Shown here piece after piece: positions 61,841 to 64,000 of a stretch of DNA of 64,000 nucleotides. Location: contig NZ_CP086727.1 in NCBI RefSeq assembly GCF_020906275.1, positions 1,798,001 to 1,862,000 of the forward strand. Reading direction: 5' to 3'. A program made the translations under genes and the position numbers. The notes below the pieces were generated by a model, which made no database searches, was not told the DNA's origin, and was given only the letters and a program-made list of their open reading frames with translations. The DNA is from Parasphingorhabdus litoris DSM 22379. Its GTDB lineage: Bacteria > Pseudomonadota > Alphaproteobacteria > Sphingomonadales > Sphingomonadaceae. The stretch's first letter is position 1. Every line of letters starts with the position of its first letter.

Positions 61841-62395
61841 ATGAAGAATATTCGTTTTTCAAAAGTTGCCATTGCACTTGTCGGTTCACTTGCTCTCGTC
61901 AGCGGCGGCACCGCTTATGCCGGCAAACATCATGCAAAAATGTCGCAACAAAACATCGTAGAAAAAGCGGCCAGCACCGATGATTTTTCTACACTTGTTG
62001 CTGCTGTGACAGCTGCAGATCTGGCTGGAACATTGTCGAGTGACGGTCCATTTACGGTTTTTGCACCATTGAACTCCGCCTTTGCTAAATTGCCAGCTGG
62101 TACAGTTGAAACCTTGGTAAAGCCGGAGAACAAAGCCACTTTAACTTCGATTTTGACGTACCACGTCGTTTCTGGTCGTTTTAAAGCCAAAGATGTTATG
62201 GGCTTGATCAAAAAAGCACCCAATGGTGTCGCTTCTATTTCGACGGTCCAGGGGGGCGTACTTCAAGCTTCCATGGGTACCGATGGCTCATTGATGCTTA
62301 CCGATGCCAAAGGCGGAACATCAAAAGTTGTGATGGCTGATGTAAACCAGTCCAATGGCGTTATACACGCAATAGATACGGTAGTGATGCCCTAA
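61841..62395 (+). CDS. Exported fasciclin (FAS1) domain protein
   Basis: This 184-aa protein starts at 61841 (MKNIRFSKVAIALVG), with AGGAG 8 bases upstream. A signal peptide (cleavage near AYA, residue 27) leads to one FAS1 domain: TLVAAVTAADLAGTL, FTVFAPLNSAFAKLP, LTYHVVSGRF and a final NGVIHAIDTVVMP. FAS1 domains mediate adhesion or ligand binding. ECF sigma plus RskA plus fasciclin is a recurring bacterial set. A strong terminator follows. Confidence 0.95.
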   Translation: MKNIRFSKVAIALVGSLALVSGGTAYAGKHHAKMSQQNIVEKAASTDDFSTLVAAVTAADLAGTLSSDGPFTVFAPLNSAFAKLPAGTVETLVKPENKATLTSILTYHVVSGRFKAKDVMGLIKKAPNGVASISTVQGGVLQASMGTDGSLMLTDAKGGTSKVVMADVNQSNGVIHAIDTVVMP

Positions 62396-62417
62396 TCTTC
62401 ATCAATCAATTCCCCCT

Positions 62418-62450
62418 AAGCCTGCAGAGCTTTGCCTCTGCAGGCTTTTT
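62418..62450. terminator. Terminator after the fasciclin gene
   Basis: AAGCCTGCAGAG (62418-62429) pairs perfectly with CTCTGCAGGCTT (62436-62447) around a 6-base loop, followed by TTTTT. The convergent ligase gene ends at 62449, so it may serve both. Confidence 0.93.
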
Positions 62451-64000
62451 AAGTGATTAACTTTTCAAGCGTCACGATGCGATCAGCTTCCTCCGCAGGC
62501 TTATCCTTTCTTATTCTGGATATTCTTGGGAACCGCATCGCAAGTCCTGATTTATGGCGTTTGCTTTCATGGATAGAATCAAATGCAACTTCCAGAACCA
62601 TAGTCTTAGCAACTTCCCGAACTGGACCAAATCGGTTCAGCGTATTTTGCCTTACAAAACGATCAAGCATTTTGAGTTCTTCGTCTGTAAAACCCGAATA
62701 AGCTTTGCCAACCGGATATAACTCCCCTTCCTCTGTCCAGCATCCGAAAGTGTAATCTGAGTAGAAAGAAGATCGTTTCCCCGATCCTCGTTGGGCATAC
62801 ATCATGACACAGTCAGCGACTAAGGGATCGCGCTTCCATTTAAACCACAGACCCGTTTTCCGGCCTGAAATATAGCTGCTATCCTTCCGCTTCAACATGA
62901 CGCCCTCAATCGCAGCATCTCGTGCGCCGTCACGAAGCATGCTGAGATGATCAAAGTCTCGCGCTTCCAAAATAGCTGATATATCAAATCGTTGCGGGTC
63001 CAGCATAGGAACAAACGACTTAAGGCTTTTTCGGCGTTCAACCCAACTGTTGTCGCGTAAATCCTTTTCGCCATCGAATAAGATATCGTAAAGGCGAACG
63101 AACGCAGGAAATTCGGCCAACATTTTCTTTGAAACTCTTTTGCGGCCCAGTCTTTGTTGAAGAGCATTGAAGCTCGCTGCTTCTCCACCCTGAAATTCTC
63201 CCCGCACCAGAAGTTCACCATCTACGACGCCGACCGACTTATAAGCGTCAGCAATATCTGGAAATGAGGCAGTTATATCATCTCCCCCACGGCTAAAAAG
63301 TCTCGTTTCCTGTCCTGTTCCGACAATCTGAACACGAATCCCATCCCATTTCCATTCGGCTATATATTCCGCCAAATCGAGAACTCTGTCTTCGAGTGGA
63401 TGAGCAAGCATAAACGGTCTAAAAAATGGGACTCCGGTTAAGTCTGGACGATCAGCTTTACCTTCTCCCCAGGCAAACAGTTCGGCGTAGGGCGGAGCGA
63501 GCGCGTGCCAAACTTCTTCGATGTCTTCAACAACCATATCAAAGGCCTGCGCAAATGCCGTTTTAGCCAACCGAGCTGATACCCCGACACGCATACCTCC
63601 CGTCGCGAATTTCAGTAAAGCATAGCGCTCGTTTGCTCCCATGCCATCCATGAATTTAGCGAGTAGGCCAGGTGCATCTGACCGACTTACAGCCGCTAAC
63701 TCGTCAACAATCTGGCTAACAGACAACATTTCCGATCCTGAAACAGGGTCGGGATCAGGCCAAATCAGGGCTACCGTTTCTGCGGTATCTCCAACAAAAT
63801 CTCGGCTAAGTCGAAACAGCGTTTCATCCACACGCTCGTTGGCCATCTTGCGCACTGCGGAAGCTTTTACTGTAGGAAAGTCAATCTCTCCGGTTAGCGC
63901 TGCTAACACCCATCCCCGATCTGGATCTGCTGCAACCTTCAGATATTCGCTGATCAATCGAAGCTTCCCATTGCGGGACCGGGTATAAATCAGACTATCC
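62449..64000 (-). CDS. ATP-dependent DNA ligase, 3' part (start beyond right edge)
   Basis: About 517 codons are visible; the frame is open to the window end (DSLIYTRSRNGKLRLI at the edge), so the start lies beyond it. The nucleotidyl-transferase motif is EWKWDGIRVQI with the catalytic Lys. VVDGELLVR and the C-terminal OB-fold region (LWFKWKRDPLVADCVMMY) follow. The N-terminal helical DNA-binding domain (GGMRVGVSARL) is also present. This is the form found beside Lhr-type helicase, exonuclease and phosphoesterase genes in many bacteria; those would lie to the right and are not seen. Confidence 0.93.
   Translation of the reverse strand, partial: DSLIYTRSRNGKLRLISEYLKVAADPDRGWVLAALTGEIDFPTVKASAVRKMANERVDETLFRLSRDFVGDTAETVALIWPDPDPVSGSEMLSVSQIVDELAAVSRSDAPGLLAKFMDGMGANERYALLKFATGGMRVGVSARLAKTAFAQAFDMVVEDIEEVWHALAPPYAELFAWGEGKADRPDLTGVPFFRPFMLAHPLEDRVLDLAEYIAEWKWDGIRVQIVGTGQETRLFSRGGDDITASFPDIADAYKSVGVVDGELLVRGEFQGGEAASFNALQQRLGRKRVSKKMLAEFPAFVRLYDILFDGEKDLRDNSWVERRKSLKSFVPMLDPQRFDISAILEARDFDHLSMLRDGARDAAIEGVMLKRKDSSYISGRKTGLWFKWKRDPLVADCVMMYAQRGSGKRSSFYSDYTFGCWTEEGELYPVGKAYSGFTDEELKMLDRFVRQNTLNRFGPVREVAKTMVLEVAFDSIHESKRHKSGLAMRFPRISRIRKDKPAEEADRIVTLEKLIT

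Noticed and set aside
1..64000. Mobile elements, CRISPR arrays, prophage, integrase or toxin-antitoxin pairs
   Set aside because: No transposase, integrase, regularly spaced repeats or phage structural genes are recognisable among the proteins; the repeats found are in-frame protein tails and terminators.

Overview
The window is chromosomal DNA of moderate GC from an alphaproteobacterium, almost certainly a member of the Sphingomonadales. A marine, lower-GC sphingomonad such as a Parasphingorhabdus/Sphingorhabdus relative is my best guess; this rests on protein style and gene content, not on a search. Supporting signs are a ChpT-type phosphotransferase of the CtrA relay, an RpoH with a perfect RpoH box, a trigger factor with a Lys/Ala/Pro tail, TTG and GTG starts, and tightly overlapping operons (ATGA, TAATG). 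I see no insertion sequence, prophage, integrase, CRISPR array or plasmid gene. It is a core chromosome segment with a few lineage-specific insertions.

Layout. 1-9.5 kb: the end of gatB, tRNA-Leu(UAG), trigger factor, a ClpP-like peptidase divergent from clpP-clpX, a membrane protein, mtgA, rpoH, rluD and a JAMM peptidase. 9.5-12.6 kb: chpT, a peptidoglycan amidase, the RNase P RNA gene, a J-domain protein, a stand-alone SecD-P1-like protein and sufE. 12.7-17.3 kb: a greatly expanded phage-shock (Psp) locus. A sigma-54 promoter drives a small membrane protein, pspA, pspB, pspC and then six further small membrane/coiled-coil proteins, with divergent pspF. 17.4-25.6 kb: an acyltransferase, a PuuD-like membrane protein, sodB, the dapF-mtaB-ftsY-yciB operon and a GGDEF/EAL protein. 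25.9-31 kb: ffh, rpsP, rimM, a small membrane protein, trmD, rplS and asd.

31-38.4 kb is a more accessory stretch: a membrane-anchored unknown, a secreted glycosidase-like protein, an HCCA-isomerase-like protein, two GFA proteins, an alpha/beta hydrolase, a bacterial ACE-like M2 peptidase and a peroxiredoxin. 38.5-53.7 kb: yqgE, a secreted unknown, ahcY, a lytic transglycosylase coupled to a degenerate uracil-DNA-glycosylase-like protein, ETF-ubiquinone oxidoreductase, a TPR protein, ispE, an N-formylglutamate amidohydrolase-like protein, ilvD, a lipoprotein, the NAD(P)HX repair enzyme and an RlmD/TrmA-type RNA methyltransferase. 53.7-64 kb: a nitrilase, two MAPEG proteins, an ODC/NspC/carboxyspermidine-dehydrogenase set for spermidine, a threonine dehydratase, an ECF sigma/anti-sigma/fasciclin unit, and most of an ATP-dependent DNA ligase that runs off the right edge.

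The strongest candidate for something little described is the Psp locus. Nine of its ten genes encode predicted membrane proteins or the membrane-binding PspA. Six small, partly paralogous proteins (76-109 aa) each carry an N-terminal membrane helix and a C-terminal coiled coil related to the tail shared by PspB and PspC. This looks like expansion of the PspB fold into a multi-subunit envelope-stress complex under sigma-54/PspF control. Other points worth a look are the oppositely charged low-complexity tails on trigger factor and S16, the second ClpP with an altered active-site neighbourhood, the degenerate UDG coupled to a murein lyase, and an unknown membrane protein next to a glycosidase-like protein without an ATG start.
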